Source: Micrococcaceae bacterium Sec5.7
GTDB taxonomy: Bacteria > Actinomycetota > Actinomycetes > Actinomycetales > Micrococcaceae
NCBI GenBank assembly: GCA_039636785.1
Contig: CP144169.1
Span: 2,914,001 to 2,978,000, forward strand
Length of the DNA stretch: 64,000 nt
Direction of reading: 5' to 3'
This document shows, in pieces, positions 8,428 through 16,811 of this stretch. The translations under genes were made by a program, and so were the position numbers. The first letter of the stretch is position 1, and the number at the start of each line of letters is the position of its first letter. Under the pieces are notes generated by a model, which did no database searches, was not told the DNA's origin, and was given only the letters and a program-made list of their open reading frames with translations.

Positions 8428-9864
8428 ATGGCAATCTCCCTCGCCGCCCTGTTGGCCGTGAACTCGCTGAAACTGAAGAAGTCAGGGCTGGCCGAGACCA
8501 CCTGGCATCAGGACATCCACTGGGTTGCGGTCACCGAGCAGGAGGATCCGCAGCGCTTCCTGAACGGCGGCGAGCTGGTCCTCACCACCGGCATGCGGCT
8601 GCGGAGCGCTCCGGAGCAGCGCCGCTTTGTGCGCCAGGTCCAGCGCGCCGGCGCCGTGGGGATCGGATTCGGTGTGGGATTAACGCACGACGCCGTCCCG
8701 CCGGCTTTGATCGCCGAAGCCAACCGCTGGGGCCTGCCGGTGGTCGAGGTCCCGTACGAGACCCCGTTTATTGCCATCGGAAAGCTCGTGGCCGACGCGC
8801 AATCGGCAGATCACTACGCCAAGCTGGAACGGCTTATAGCCGGGCACCAGATTCTCGCACGCGCCCTCCTGACCGGCGGCGGGCTCTCCGAACTGCTCAA
8901 GCATCTCGCCACCATGCTCCGCACTGACATTGTGCTGACCCAGTTCACGGCACAGCTGTACAACAGCGGCACCGGGCACCCCACAGCGGACAGCTGGTCC
9001 TCCTACCCGATTCCCACCGGTCGCCGGGATGCCTGCACGCTGTGGGCAAAGCAGCCCTTCGAGGATTCCGGCATAGTGGGTTACGCCCAGAACCTCATCA
9101 GCGTTGAGCTCAACAACATGGTCAAACAGCGCCAGGCCCAACGGGCGTTGGCCGGCCAGGTCCTGGAGGACGTGATCCACGGGACGCTGGAGCCCAGCGA
9201 AGCCTCGCGCCGGCTCGCCGGCATCGGCGTCAACAGCACCCGGAAAAACGTGGTCCTCCTTGCCGTGTCCGCCGCGCACCACAAGCAGGTGGTGAGCACA
9301 TCGGTACCGCGGCTGCTCGAGAACGCAGTGGCCGCCGTCGTCGGGAAGGATCTGGTTGTTGTTATTCACGACGACGGCAGCGGTGCCGCCGCGCTGGCCC
9401 GGAGCCTGGGCGATCACCTGGCCGAGGCCGGAATCCACGCCACGATCGGCATCGGCGGGGCCTACACCAAACCGAACGGGCTGCGCTGGAGCTATTTCGA
9501 AGCCCGTGACGCCGCGAGCCGCGGATTGCCGGTCAATGAGCCGGAACGCCTGAGCCTGACCTCGCTGTTGCTGGCAAGTGAGGACGTGCCTCTGGCGGAC
9601 ATGGCCAATGAATCCCTGGATCCGCTGCGGAACTTCGACGCCGCCCACGGCTCGGAGCTGATGACCACGCTGGAGAGCTACTTGAGCAACAACGGCTCGG
9701 TGGCCGCCGTCGCCGAAGCCCTCACGCTGCACCGGAATACCGTCCGGTACCGGCTGGCGCAGATCACCGAAATGACCGGCTATGATCCCTCGGTCACGGC
9801 AGACCGGGTGCAGTTGTGGCTGGCGCTGGCGGTGTCCCGGCTGGGCGCACGGCACCCGGTCTGA
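8428..9864 (+). CDS. PucR-family transcriptional regulator
   Basis: A 478-residue regulator. The N-terminal half (MAISLAALLAVNSLKL, then LNGGELVLTTGMRL) is the PucR ligand-binding domain and the C-terminus has the CdaR/PucR helix-turn-helix, with NGSVAAVAEALTLHRNTVR followed by YRLAQITEMTGYDP. It is divergent from the aldehyde dehydrogenase-gabT pair across a 158-bp gap, so it most likely controls those genes in response to putrescine, GABA or a related intermediate. The ATG follows a GGTGG site; the frame is open 17 codons upstream. The regulatory link is inferred from position. Confidence 0.88.
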   Translation: MAISLAALLAVNSLKLKKSGLAETTWHQDIHWVAVTEQEDPQRFLNGGELVLTTGMRLRSAPEQRRFVRQVQRAGAVGIGFGVGLTHDAVPPALIAEANRWGLPVVEVPYETPFIAIGKLVADAQSADHYAKLERLIAGHQILARALLTGGGLSELLKHLATMLRTDIVLTQFTAQLYNSGTGHPTADSWSSYPIPTGRRDACTLWAKQPFEDSGIVGYAQNLISVELNNMVKQRQAQRALAGQVLEDVIHGTLEPSEASRRLAGIGVNSTRKNVVLLAVSAAHHKQVVSTSVPRLLENAVAAVVGKDLVVVIHDDGSGAAALARSLGDHLAEAGIHATIGIGGAYTKPNGLRWSYFEARDAASRGLPVNEPERLSLTSLLLASEDVPLADMANESLDPLRNFDAAHGSELMTTLESYLSNNGSVAAVAEALTLHRNTVRYRLAQITEMTGYDPSVTADRVQLWLALAVSRLGARHPV

Positions 9865-9880
9865 TCCCTCCGCTGAAGAG

Positions 9881-9943
9881 CAACGCGGGGTCATTTACGG
9901 CCCATGCCGGGTCCTCAGATGGGCCGTAAGTGACCCCGCGTTG
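9881..9943. repeat. REP-like intergenic palindrome, copy 1
   Basis: A 25-bp left arm starting CAACGCGGGGTCA is repeated inverted as ATGGGCCGTAAGTGACCCCG with the end CGTTG, around a 13-base loop. Very similar palindromes occur at 12745-12807 and 16715-16777. It lies just after the PucR gene and before the MFS gene, so it could also act as a transcription stop. Confidence 0.85.
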
Positions 9944-9967
9944 CTGGAGACATTCCCCACAGAAGGC

Positions 9968-9992
9968 TAGACATCAAACGTCTAACGTCTAA
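9968..9992. promoter_or_regulatory. candidate operator in front of the MFS-GntR operon
   Basis: TAGAC-N7-GTCTA forms a dyad at 9968-9984 and GTCTAA is repeated directly at 9987-9992, ending ten bases before the ATG of the MFS gene. The operon's second gene is a FadR-type GntR regulator, which usually binds a short dyad overlapping its own promoter, so autoregulation is a reasonable guess. It is unproven. Confidence 0.4.
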
Positions 9993-10001
9993 TCTTTAAG
10001 A

Positions 10002-11258
10002 ATGGCAAACGGCACGGAAGCATCCACAGAGACCTCACCAACACCCTCTCCCGGCGCGGCAGCACGCCGTCGACCGGTGGTAGTCGTCGCGGGGTTGGTC
10101 GCTGTAGTCCTGATCGGCCTGAATCTCCGCGCCGGTATCACCAGCGCTGCTGCCCTGTTCCACGACCTGCAGGAAATGCTCGGCTACGGCGCACTGGTGG
10201 CCTCGGTCCTGCCCGCCATTCCCTTGCTGTGCTTCGCCTTTGCCGGACTGGGAACGTCCTGGCTGGCGCGAAGGATCGGCGTGGAGAAGTCCATCCTGGT
10301 GGCACTCTTCCTGCTCGCGGCCGGCCTGCTGATCCGCGCGGTTCCCACCACCGGGGCGCTGCTGGCGGGAACCGTCGTGGCCATGTCGGGGCTTGCCGTC
10401 TGCAATGTGGCCATGCCGTCGTTCATCCGCGAGCACTACGCGTCCAGGACCTCCCTGATGACGGGGCTGTACACCTTCACCATGTCAGGCGGAGCCACAC
10501 TGGCGGCCGCAGTCAGCGTGCCGCTGGCGCAACAGCTGGGCTCGCCGTCCCTGGGCCTGGCCATGTGGGGGATCCTCGGCGTCGCTGCCCTGCTCGGCTT
10601 CCTGCCCGTGGTGCTCCATACCCACCGGAACTCGTCCCGGAAAGACACGGCGCGGGTGTCCATGTTGCCCTTGCTGCGCACTCGGCTGGGCTTCCTGATC
10701 ACCGCAATCTTCACGTTCCAGGCCTTCCTGGCCTATGGCCTGATGAGCTGGTTCGCCTACATTTTGACCAGCGAAGGCCTGGGCGCGGCCGAAAGCGGTC
10801 TGCAGTTCGGCCTGATGCAACTCGTCTCTGTCGCCGCAGGCATGCTGCTGCTGGCTCTCGGATCCCGCAGGGGGATGCTTCGCCCGGCCATGTACATCTC
10901 CAGCGGCTCCACGGTGGCAGGCGTTGCCGCCATGCTGTGGCTGCCGACGTCACTTGCAGCGGTTCCCGCCGTGCTGGTGGGCGTGGGGCTGGGCATCTTT
11001 CCGCTGGTACTGATGATCATCAGCCGCAGCGGCCGTTCGACCGCGGAGACCACCGCCCTCTCCACCATTGCGCAGTCACTGGGTTACCTGATCGCTGCTC
11101 TGGGCCCGTTCGGCGTCGGAATCCTGCACAGTGCCACAGGCACCTGGACCCTGCCATTGGGGCTGCTGATTGTCATCGGCGGAGCACTGATGGTGTCCTG
11201 CCACCTGCTGACCAGCAAGCGCACCCGGCTGACCGCCGGGCCCCGGAGCGTCGCATGA
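10002..11258 (+). CDS. MFS transporter, CynX/NimT type
   Basis: A 418-residue inner-membrane protein with about twelve hydrophobic segments. The first helix (VVVVAGLVAVVLIGLNLRAG, continuing ITSAAALF) is the typical opening of the cyanate/nitroimidazole-transport subgroup of the major facilitator superfamily. Its stop overlaps the start of the GntR gene (ATGA), so the two are translated together and the regulator probably controls export or uptake of the same compound. Substrate cannot be read from the sequence. Confidence 0.85.
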   Translation: MANGTEASTETSPTPSPGAAARRRPVVVVAGLVAVVLIGLNLRAGITSAAALFHDLQEMLGYGALVASVLPAIPLLCFAFAGLGTSWLARRIGVEKSILVALFLLAAGLLIRAVPTTGALLAGTVVAMSGLAVCNVAMPSFIREHYASRTSLMTGLYTFTMSGGATLAAAVSVPLAQQLGSPSLGLAMWGILGVAALLGFLPVVLHTHRNSSRKDTARVSMLPLLRTRLGFLITAIFTFQAFLAYGLMSWFAYILTSEGLGAAESGLQFGLMQLVSVAAGMLLLALGSRRGMLRPAMYISSGSTVAGVAAMLWLPTSLAAVPAVLVGVGLGIFPLVLMIISRSGRSTAETTALSTIAQSLGYLIAALGPFGVGILHSATGTWTLPLGLLIVIGGALMVSCHLLTSKRTRLTAGPRSVA

Positions 11259-11935
11259 GCCTCACGCCCTCGCATCGACAGCCCCTCGCCGAGGAAGTCA
11301 CGGCCAAACTGCGCCAGATGATCCACTCCGGGGAATGGCCCGTGCAGCACCGGATTCCCGCCGAACCCGAACTCATGGCCGGGCTCGGCGTTTCCCGCGG
11401 GACCCTGCGCGAAGCCATCAAGGCCCTTGCCCACAGCGGGATGCTGGAGGTCAGGCGCGGCGATGGCACCTATGTGCGCTCCACCAGCGAGATCTCCGGC
11501 GCGGCCCAGCGGATGTACAAGGATCATACGCAGGAGCACATCCTGGAAGTCCGGGTGGGGCTGGACACACAGGCCGCGAGGCTGGCCGCACGCCACGCCA
11601 CGGCCGCTGACGCCGCTGCCATGCGCCAGCTCCTGGACCTCCGCCGGGACGCCTGGCATTCCGAAGACTACGCCGCTTGGGCCCGCGCCGACTGGGATTT
11701 CCACGAACTGGTGGCCCAGTCCTCCGGCAACCCGCTGCTGCACGAACTGTATGTCAGTTTCGGCGGCGTCTTCCACGATGACCTCCTCCGGCAGCAACGC
11801 CGCGGCGGCTTCAACGGGTTGCCGCACGAAGGCCATGGCGAACTGGTGGAGGCCATCGAGGCCCGGAATGAGGCAGCCGCCGTCGCCAGCGTCAACCGCA
11901 ACCTGAACTCCTGCGCGGAGTGGCTCCACGAATAG
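11255..11935 (+). CDS. FadR-subfamily GntR transcriptional regulator
   Basis: A 226-residue regulator. Residues about 8-75 form the GntR winged helix (LAEEVTAKLRQMIHSGEW, then SRGTLREAIKALAHSGMLEV with RRGDGTYV in the wing), and the rest is an all-helical FCD ligand domain with the metal-site pattern (RADWDFHELVAQSSGNPLL, later HEGHGELVEAIEARN). The ATG lies inside the TGA region of the MFS gene (ATGA overlap), showing translational coupling. It probably represses the operon; see the dyad at 9968. Confidence 0.9.
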   Translation: MSLTPSHRQPLAEEVTAKLRQMIHSGEWPVQHRIPAEPELMAGLGVSRGTLREAIKALAHSGMLEVRRGDGTYVRSTSEISGAAQRMYKDHTQEHILEVRVGLDTQAARLAARHATAADAAAMRQLLDLRRDAWHSEDYAAWARADWDFHELVAQSSGNPLLHELYVSFGGVFHDDLLRQQRRGGFNGLPHEGHGELVEAIEARNEAAAVASVNRNLNSCAEWLHE

Positions 11936-12110
11936 GGGGACCCATTCGTGGGGCCCATTCGTGGGGTCTGCCGGTGCCTTCCCAGGGTTTTCCCAAGGTT
12001 TTTACAAGGTTCTGAACCCATGCTCTGACAAATGGGGCCAGCACCCGGGGACCGGCGTCTGCGCCTGCTGGCTCCGTCATATAGTCCTTCAACCAGTTGG
12101 AGGTACCCCC

Positions 12111-12728
12111 ATGACTTACAGTAAAGCTGCTGGAACTGCTGGAGCTGCTGGAACTGCTGGAGCTGCCGGAACTGCTGGAGCTGTCCGGCAACGCATCCCG
12201 GACAGGAGCCGCCGGCTCGTCGCAATTCTGAGCATTTGCGCCGCCATAGCGTGGGCCATCTCCGTCCTGCTCGGCACCGTGGTCCATGTACAAGGTCCGA
12301 CCCATGCAATTGCCTCAGCCGTCCATATTTTGTCCATGGTTGTTGCTTTCGGAGCCATCCTCCTCGTCGACTGGCACGGATTCCTCTGGCTGATCGGCCG
12401 CCGTGAACTTTCCGAGACGATCCGCCTGGACGGTGCAGCCAGTCCGCTCATCTGGATCGGAATCGGCGGAATGCTGGTCACCGGAGTATTTCTGAGCCCG
12501 AATCTGGGCAACCCGCTGACTGTGTTCAAGCTGGTTGCCGTCCTGGTCCTCATCATCAATGGCATCATGCTGATTCCCCTGATGCGGCGCCTGGTCATTA
12601 TGCCGCCCACCACGTCATTCGGAGGACTCACCCCTGGCCAGCGCTTTCACATGCTGGCGTGCCTGTCGGTGTCGCAGCTGTGCTGGTGGTCGGCGATCCT
12701 CATCGGATTCGCCAACGCCTTGTTCTGA
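12111..12728 (+). CDS. small integral membrane protein of unknown function
   Basis: A 205-residue protein with five hydrophobic segments after a hydrophilic N-terminus. I do not recognise a characterised family. The ATG follows TTGGAGG at good spacing. Residues 4-22 are a low-complexity AGTAGA repeat produced by three copies of an 18-bp DNA unit (12129-12182). A conserved-looking ending, SVSQLCWWSAILIGFANALF, suggests a defined fold. It stands between the GntR gene and the convergent second fprA. Confidence 0.7.
   Translation: MTYSKAAGTAGAAGTAGAAGTAGAVRQRIPDRSRRLVAILSICAAIAWAISVLLGTVVHVQGPTHAIASAVHILSMVVAFGAILLVDWHGFLWLIGRRELSETIRLDGAASPLIWIGIGGMLVTGVFLSPNLGNPLTVFKLVAVLVLIINGIMLIPLMRRLVIMPPTTSFGGLTPGQRFHMLACLSVSQLCWWSAILIGFANALF
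12129..12182. repeat. 18-bp minisatellite inside the membrane-protein gene
   Basis: Three consecutive copies of GCTGGAACTGCTGGAGCT (third with one change) keep the reading frame and encode Ala-Gly-Thr-Ala-Gly-Ala repeats. Copy number should vary between strains without frameshift. Confidence 0.85.
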
Positions 12729-12744
12729 ACACGCCTCCAAACAC

Positions 12745-12807
12745 CAACGCGGGGTCACCTAGCGCCCATTAATCCGACTGGAATGGGCTGTAAGTGACCC
12801 CGCGTTG
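12745..12807. repeat. REP-like intergenic palindrome, copy 2
   Basis: Arms 12745-12770 and 12782-12807 begin CAACGCGGGGTCA and end TGACCCCGCGTTG, as in copy 1, with a few changes in the inner part. It lies between two convergent genes and may serve as a two-way terminator. Confidence 0.85.
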
Positions 12808-12832
12808 AGGTTGAGTCGACGTTTAAGTCAGC

Positions 12833-14299
12833 TCAGACGTTTGCGGCAACCCCGTCGCGGGAAATAGCGACCATGTCCGCGCGCGGCACAACCTTGATGC
12901 GTTCGCGCTTGACCTCCACGCCGTGCGAACCGCCGGCCGCTGTGGCCTCGGCGCCCAGAGCAAGTTCGTGCGCGTCCAGTGCCAGCCAGCCTTCCCAGCT
13001 GGTGTACTGCACGCCGCGGCTTTCAAGAAGTTCGACGACGGCGCTGGCCCCGGGTGCCTCGGCAACCGGCAGGTTTTCGCGGTCTTCCAGGAGGTAGGTC
13101 ACGGTTTCCAGGGCGTCGCCCTTGGTGTGGCCGATGAGTCCCACTGGGCCGCGCTTGATCCAGCCGGTGGCATAGATGCCCGGAATGTGTTCGCCGGACG
13201 CATCCAGCACGCGGCCGCCGGCGTTCGGGACCACGCCCTTTTTGTGGTCGAACTCGACCTCCGGAAGGGCCGAACCGAAGTAGCCGATCGCGCGATACAC
13301 GGCCTGGACCGGGTAGTCCACAAACTCGCCGGTTCCGCGGGCGTTGCCCGTGCCGTCCAGCTCGGTGCGCTCGAACTTCATGCCGGTGACGCGGCCGGGG
13401 GCATCGGCGTCGTCGTAAATCTCTACAGGGCTGTGCAGGAAGTGCAGGTGAAGGCGGCGGGAGGCCGTGAGTTCGGAGAGGTCTTCCGGCTGCTCGGCGA
13501 TCCAGTTGGTGAGGGTGCCCACCATGGTTTTGATCTGGTTGTTGCTCTGGATCTGGCGGTCCGATTCCTCATCGAACTCGAAGTCCTCGGCGTACAGGAT
13601 GATGTCCACGTCCTTGGAGTGGGACAGTTCGCGCAGCTCCAGCGGGGTGAACTTCACCTGGGCGGGGCCGCGGCGGCCGAACACGTGGACGTCCGTGACG
13701 GGCGAGGCCTTCAGCCCGGCGTAGACGTTTTCCGGGATCTCGGAAACCAGCAGATCGTCGGCGTGCTTGGAGAGGACCCGGGCCACATCAAGTGCCACGT
13801 TGCCGTTGCCGATCACCGCGACTTCCTTGGCGTCCAGCGGCCATTCGCGGGCAACATCGGGGTGCCCGTCGTACCAGGACACGAAGTCTGCGCCGCCGTA
13901 GGAACCCTCGAGCTCGATGCCAGGGATGTTCAGGTCCGCGTCCTTAATGGCGCCGGTGGCGAAGATGACGGCGTCGTAGTGGGTGCGCAGGTCCTCGATG
14001 GACAGGTCCGTGCCGTAGTCCACGTTGCCGAAGAAGCGGATGTCGCCGCGGTCCAGAACCTTGTGCAGTGCCTTGACGATGCCCTTGATGCGGGGGTGGT
14101 CCGGCGCAACTCCGTAGCGGATCAGGCCGTAGGGTGCCGGGTAGCGGTCAAAGAGGTCGATGCTCACGGTCAGCTCGCCGTTCTTGACGGCTTCGCTCTT
14201 GGTGAGGATGTCCGCGGCGTAGACACCTGCCGGGCCGGAGCCGACGACGGCCACTCGCATAGGGCGGGCGGCAGTTCCTACGGTGGTGCTGATTGACAC
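12833..14299 (-). CDS. fprA: ferredoxin-NADP+ reductase, FprA type (copy 2)
   Basis: A 488-residue paralogue of the protein at 1637-3073 with the same blocks: VVGSGPAGVYAADILTKS for FAD, VIGNGNVALDVARVL for NADPH and IYATGWIKRGPVGLIGHTKG near the C-terminus. A GTG start is chosen because AAGGAA precedes it; the frame is open 22 codons further. Its place at the downstream end of the sulfur block suggests that it reduces the ferredoxin used by sulfite reductase, the 'sir' product at 23411-25162; that is inference. The C-terminal tail differs from copy 1 by an extra DGVAANV. Confidence 0.92.
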   Translation of the reverse strand: MSISTTVGTAARPMRVAVVGSGPAGVYAADILTKSEAVKNGELTVSIDLFDRYPAPYGLIRYGVAPDHPRIKGIVKALHKVLDRGDIRFFGNVDYGTDLSIEDLRTHYDAVIFATGAIKDADLNIPGIELEGSYGGADFVSWYDGHPDVAREWPLDAKEVAVIGNGNVALDVARVLSKHADDLLVSEIPENVYAGLKASPVTDVHVFGRRGPAQVKFTPLELRELSHSKDVDIILYAEDFEFDEESDRQIQSNNQIKTMVGTLTNWIAEQPEDLSELTASRRLHLHFLHSPVEIYDDADAPGRVTGMKFERTELDGTGNARGTGEFVDYPVQAVYRAIGYFGSALPEVEFDHKKGVVPNAGGRVLDASGEHIPGIYATGWIKRGPVGLIGHTKGDALETVTYLLEDRENLPVAEAPGASAVVELLESRGVQYTSWEGWLALDAHELALGAEATAAGGSHGVEVKRERIKVVPRADMVAISRDGVAANV

Positions 14300-14326
14300 G
14301 GCTGTGTTCCTTTTTCTTCGGTCCCG

Positions 14327-14392
14327 CCCAACTAGGTAGCAGCAGGTGTCGTTTTGACGGCTCAAAACGACATCTAATGCGAGCTAGTTGGG
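14327..14392. repeat. 66-bp imperfect palindrome upstream of fprA copy 2
   Basis: Two 31-bp arms begin CCCAACTAG and end CTAGTTGGG, with the inner pair TGTCGTTTTGA and TCAAAACGACA around a four-base loop; five mismatches. It starts about 28 bases upstream of the GTG, so it would fold in the leader RNA or just after the siroheme synthase stop. It is unrelated in sequence to the REP-like copies. Confidence 0.8.
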
Positions 14393-14428
14393 TGAGCGGG
14401 GGCTTCGGGCGGGGGTTACGGGCGGGGG

Positions 14429-15700
14429 TTACGGTGTGAGGACGCGGGGGCTGTTGGGGGTGGTGGTGCTGTAGTCGGCGGTCTTGAAGTGCGACGGCGC
14501 GAACGGGCTGACGCGTACCACGTCACCGATCACAATCACGGCAGGATTCGCGACGCCGGTGGCCTGGGCCTGGTCTGCGATGCTGCCGAGAGTACCGATG
14601 GTCACGCGCTGGTCCGGCAAGTAGCCGTTTTCCACAATACCAACCGGGGTCTCCAGCGGCAGACCCGCGAACGCGAGCGCGGCCGCCGATTCGCGGAGCT
14701 GGGACACTCCCATCAGCAGCACGATCGTGTGGTCTGCGCGCGCCGGAACCTCGGACAGCTCCTCATGGCCGGTGACCACGCTGAAGCCCTTGGCCAGCCC
14801 GCGGTGAGTAACAGGGATGCCGGCGGCTGCGGGGACGGAAATCGCCGACGTCACGCCGGAAACCACTGCAACCTCGACGCCGTTCTGCCGGCAGAATTCT
14901 GCTTCCTCGCCGCCGCGGCCCAGTACGTAGGGGTCGCCGCCCTTGAGCCTTACAACCCGGTTTCCGGCGAGAGCCTCATCCACAAGAATCCGGTTGATCT
15001 CCGACTGGGGGACGGGATGGTGGCCGGGGGTCTTCCCTACCTCGATCACGCGCACATCGGGGGCAAGTTCGCTGAGGAGTTCGCGCGGGCCGAGGCGGTC
15101 GGCTACAACAACATCCGCCTGGCCAAGCAGCCGGCGGCCGCGGACGGTGATGAGCCCGGTATCGCCGGGGCCTCCGCCAACCAAGGCAACAGAACCGGCA
15201 GGGGCGGTGTCTTTCGAAACACGTCGACGGCGCAGCGGCAGGTCGCCCGTTTCCAGGGCGGTTGCAACAGCGTCGCGCAGGGCCATGGCACGGCGCGGAT
15301 CTCCCCCGGCGTTGACGGCAATCTTGACGTCGTCCACCACGGCGACAGCTGGAGTCCACGCGGCCGAGGCCTCGTGGTCGGAGGCGTTGACGCACCAGAT
15401 GCGCTGCGCTTCCGAGTCAGCCGCCACCTGGCTGTCCACAGCGGGAGTGCCAGTGGCGGTCTGAACGAACCAGACGCCGTCGACGTCCGACGAAACGTAA
15501 GGGCGCGGCTCCCAGACAAGCAGGCCGGCGTCGGCCAGTTCGGTGAGCGCGGCCGAGGCAACAGGCGCCACAACAGTGACGAGGGCGCCTGCGTCCAGCA
15601 GCCCTTTGGCCCGGCGCGTCGCCACGGGTCCGCCGCCCACCACCAGCACGGGGCGGCCCAATAGCCGCAGTGCCGTGGGGTAAATGTCCTGAATTGCCAT
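14429..15700 (-). CDS. cysG: siroheme synthase: precorrin-2 dehydrogenase/uroporphyrinogen-III C-methyltransferase fusion
   Basis: A 423-residue fusion. Residues 1-150 are the NAD-binding precorrin-2 dehydrogenase part (VLVVGGGPVATRRAKGLLDA) and residues about 165-420 the SAM-dependent methyltransferase (VALVGGGPGDTGLITVRGRR, RLKGGDPYVLGRGGEE, GVTSAISVPAAAGIPVTHRG). Together they make sirohydrochlorin and possibly siroheme from uroporphyrinogen III; iron insertion may instead be done by the CbiX-like protein at 29585-30316. Siroheme is the cofactor of sulfite reductase encoded nearby. The ATG MAIQDIYPTAL is the family's usual start. It ends 129 bp before fprA copy 2. Confidence 0.9.
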   Translation of the reverse strand: MAIQDIYPTALRLLGRPVLVVGGGPVATRRAKGLLDAGALVTVVAPVASAALTELADAGLLVWEPRPYVSSDVDGVWFVQTATGTPAVDSQVAADSEAQRIWCVNASDHEASAAWTPAVAVVDDVKIAVNAGGDPRRAMALRDAVATALETGDLPLRRRRVSKDTAPAGSVALVGGGPGDTGLITVRGRRLLGQADVVVADRLGPRELLSELAPDVRVIEVGKTPGHHPVPQSEINRILVDEALAGNRVVRLKGGDPYVLGRGGEEAEFCRQNGVEVAVVSGVTSAISVPAAAGIPVTHRGLAKGFSVVTGHEELSEVPARADHTIVLLMGVSQLRESAAALAFAGLPLETPVGIVENGYLPDQRVTIGTLGSIADQAQATGVANPAVIVIGDVVRVSPFAPSHFKTADYSTTTPNSPRVLTP

Positions 15701-15804
15701 AGATCGACGATAGAGGGGCGCCACAATCCCCAGCAACGGCGGCGGAAACACCAGTTCACGTAAGGTAACGCTGCGTCACATAGGGCCGCCTCAAAAAGGC
15801 GGAA

Positions 15805-16483
15805 TCAGCGGCTTTTCAGGCCCAGATAGTGCTCGCGCTGCGACTTGTCCAGGTGCTCGATCGAGTATCGGAGCGCTGTCCGCGGCATGGTGGCCGCGTG
15901 CGCGTCCAGAAAGTCGAGGAGCCGACGGCGGTCCGCGGCCGGCGTCGCGGACCCACCCGCCGAGCGCCTTGTGGATGAGGTCCTCTTTGTCTCCGAGCAG
16001 AAGTTCCGCGATGGCGAAGGTGTCCGCCAGGTCGCCGCTGCGCAGGAACCGGGACGTAGCCACGATGGCCGTTCGGCGCTCCCACATGTCAGCCGAGCGG
16101 GCCAGTTGGTAGAGAACATCGCGGGGCTTGTCCATTAGCCAGCCGTCGACGATCCGTCCGGCGCCCAGGTCCACGAGGTCCCAGTTGTTGATGCGGTCAT
16201 GCCGGCGCCGATACAGCTCATAAAGCCCGCGGCAACGGACTTCGGGAGTTTTCTTCCCCGAGGCCTGGAGCGCCATGATCTTGACGGCACAGGCACGGGC
16301 CTCATGGATGTCCTGCTCCAGCAGCGTCTCGATCTCCGGCAGCTCCATGGCGGCGAATTCCTTGCCGAGCGTGAAGACCTCGCCCATGCGGACGCCCATA
16401 AAGTAGTCGCCCTCCGCGTAGTCCCCGGGGTCCATCTTGAAGTAGCGGCGGTACTTGGCCTGTTCGGCGTCCGATTGCAGGGC
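15805..16483 (-). pseudogene. DNA alkylation repair (AlkD-like HEAT-repeat) gene, frameshifted and lacking its start
   Basis: Residues matching the AlkD-like family read continuously from SDAEQAKYRRYFKMDPGDYA through MGVRMGEVFTLGKEF and RRHDRINNWDLVDL to DLIHKALGGWVRDAG. At about 15935 the frame is lost and the expected C-terminus (DRRRLLDFLDAHAATMPRTA, then LRYSIEHLDK) continues in another frame to a stop at 15805. There is no ATG, GTG or TTG in frame before MDPG, where the family has a further 15-25 residues, and the upstream sequence belongs to another gene. A sequencing error could explain the frameshift but not the missing start as well. Confidence 0.75.
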
Positions 16484-16486
16484 GCC

Positions 16487-16694
16487 GGGGACTCCGAAAT
16501 GTCTAGCGACCGGCGAGGTAGCGGCCCCGCTCTCTAATCAGCCGGCCTCGATCAGCCCTGACGTCACTCCCCCGACGGCGCGTTCCCGCGAGGCCTGCAT
16601 GGAGCCGAGGTGTTCGTCGATGCTTCGTGCGAGGTCGAAGAGACGCTCTCGGGCCATGGCGGATTCGGTGCGGCACACAAAGCTGACGGTCATG
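16487..16694 (-). pseudogene. truncated SRPBCC-family gene fragment
   Basis: From an ATG with a GGCTGGTGG ribosome site, 51 codons encode the start of an SRPBCC (polyketide cyclase-like) protein: MTVSFVCRTESAMARERLF, then SIDEHLGSMQASRERAVGG and TSGLIEAG, ending at TGA (16539-16541). The next family block, ARHFGVP, reappears at 16487-16507 in the frame that runs into the AlkD-like remnant. About 100 further residues expected of the family are missing, so a deletion seems to have joined this gene to its downstream neighbour. Family call is by pattern only. Confidence 0.6.
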
Positions 16695-16714
16695 CCACCA
16701 GCCTGCCAGACAGC

Positions 16715-16777
16715 AACGCGGGGTCACTTACGGCCCATGTCGCCAGGGATTATGGGCCGTAAGTGACCCCGCGTTGC
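16715..16777. repeat. REP-like intergenic palindrome, copy 3
   Basis: Arms 16715-16739 and 16753-16777 are perfect complements, start CAACGCGGGGTCA and differ from copy 1 at one arm position. It lies between the end of the ABC permease gene and the SRPBCC fragment, so it may also stop the transporter transcript. Confidence 0.88.
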
Positions 16778-16811
16778 AGCGCGTTGCAGGGAGTTGAAGG
16801 GGGTCCGGGGT

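Noticed and set aside
12923..14296. A 457-codon plus-strand frame opposite fprA copy 2
   Set aside because: The minus strand carries intact FprA motifs; the plus frame has none, and a very similar shadow occurs opposite fprA copy 1.
9881..16777. The three palindromes as parts of a CRISPR array
   Set aside because: They are far apart, strongly self-complementary, have no regular spacers and no cas genes.
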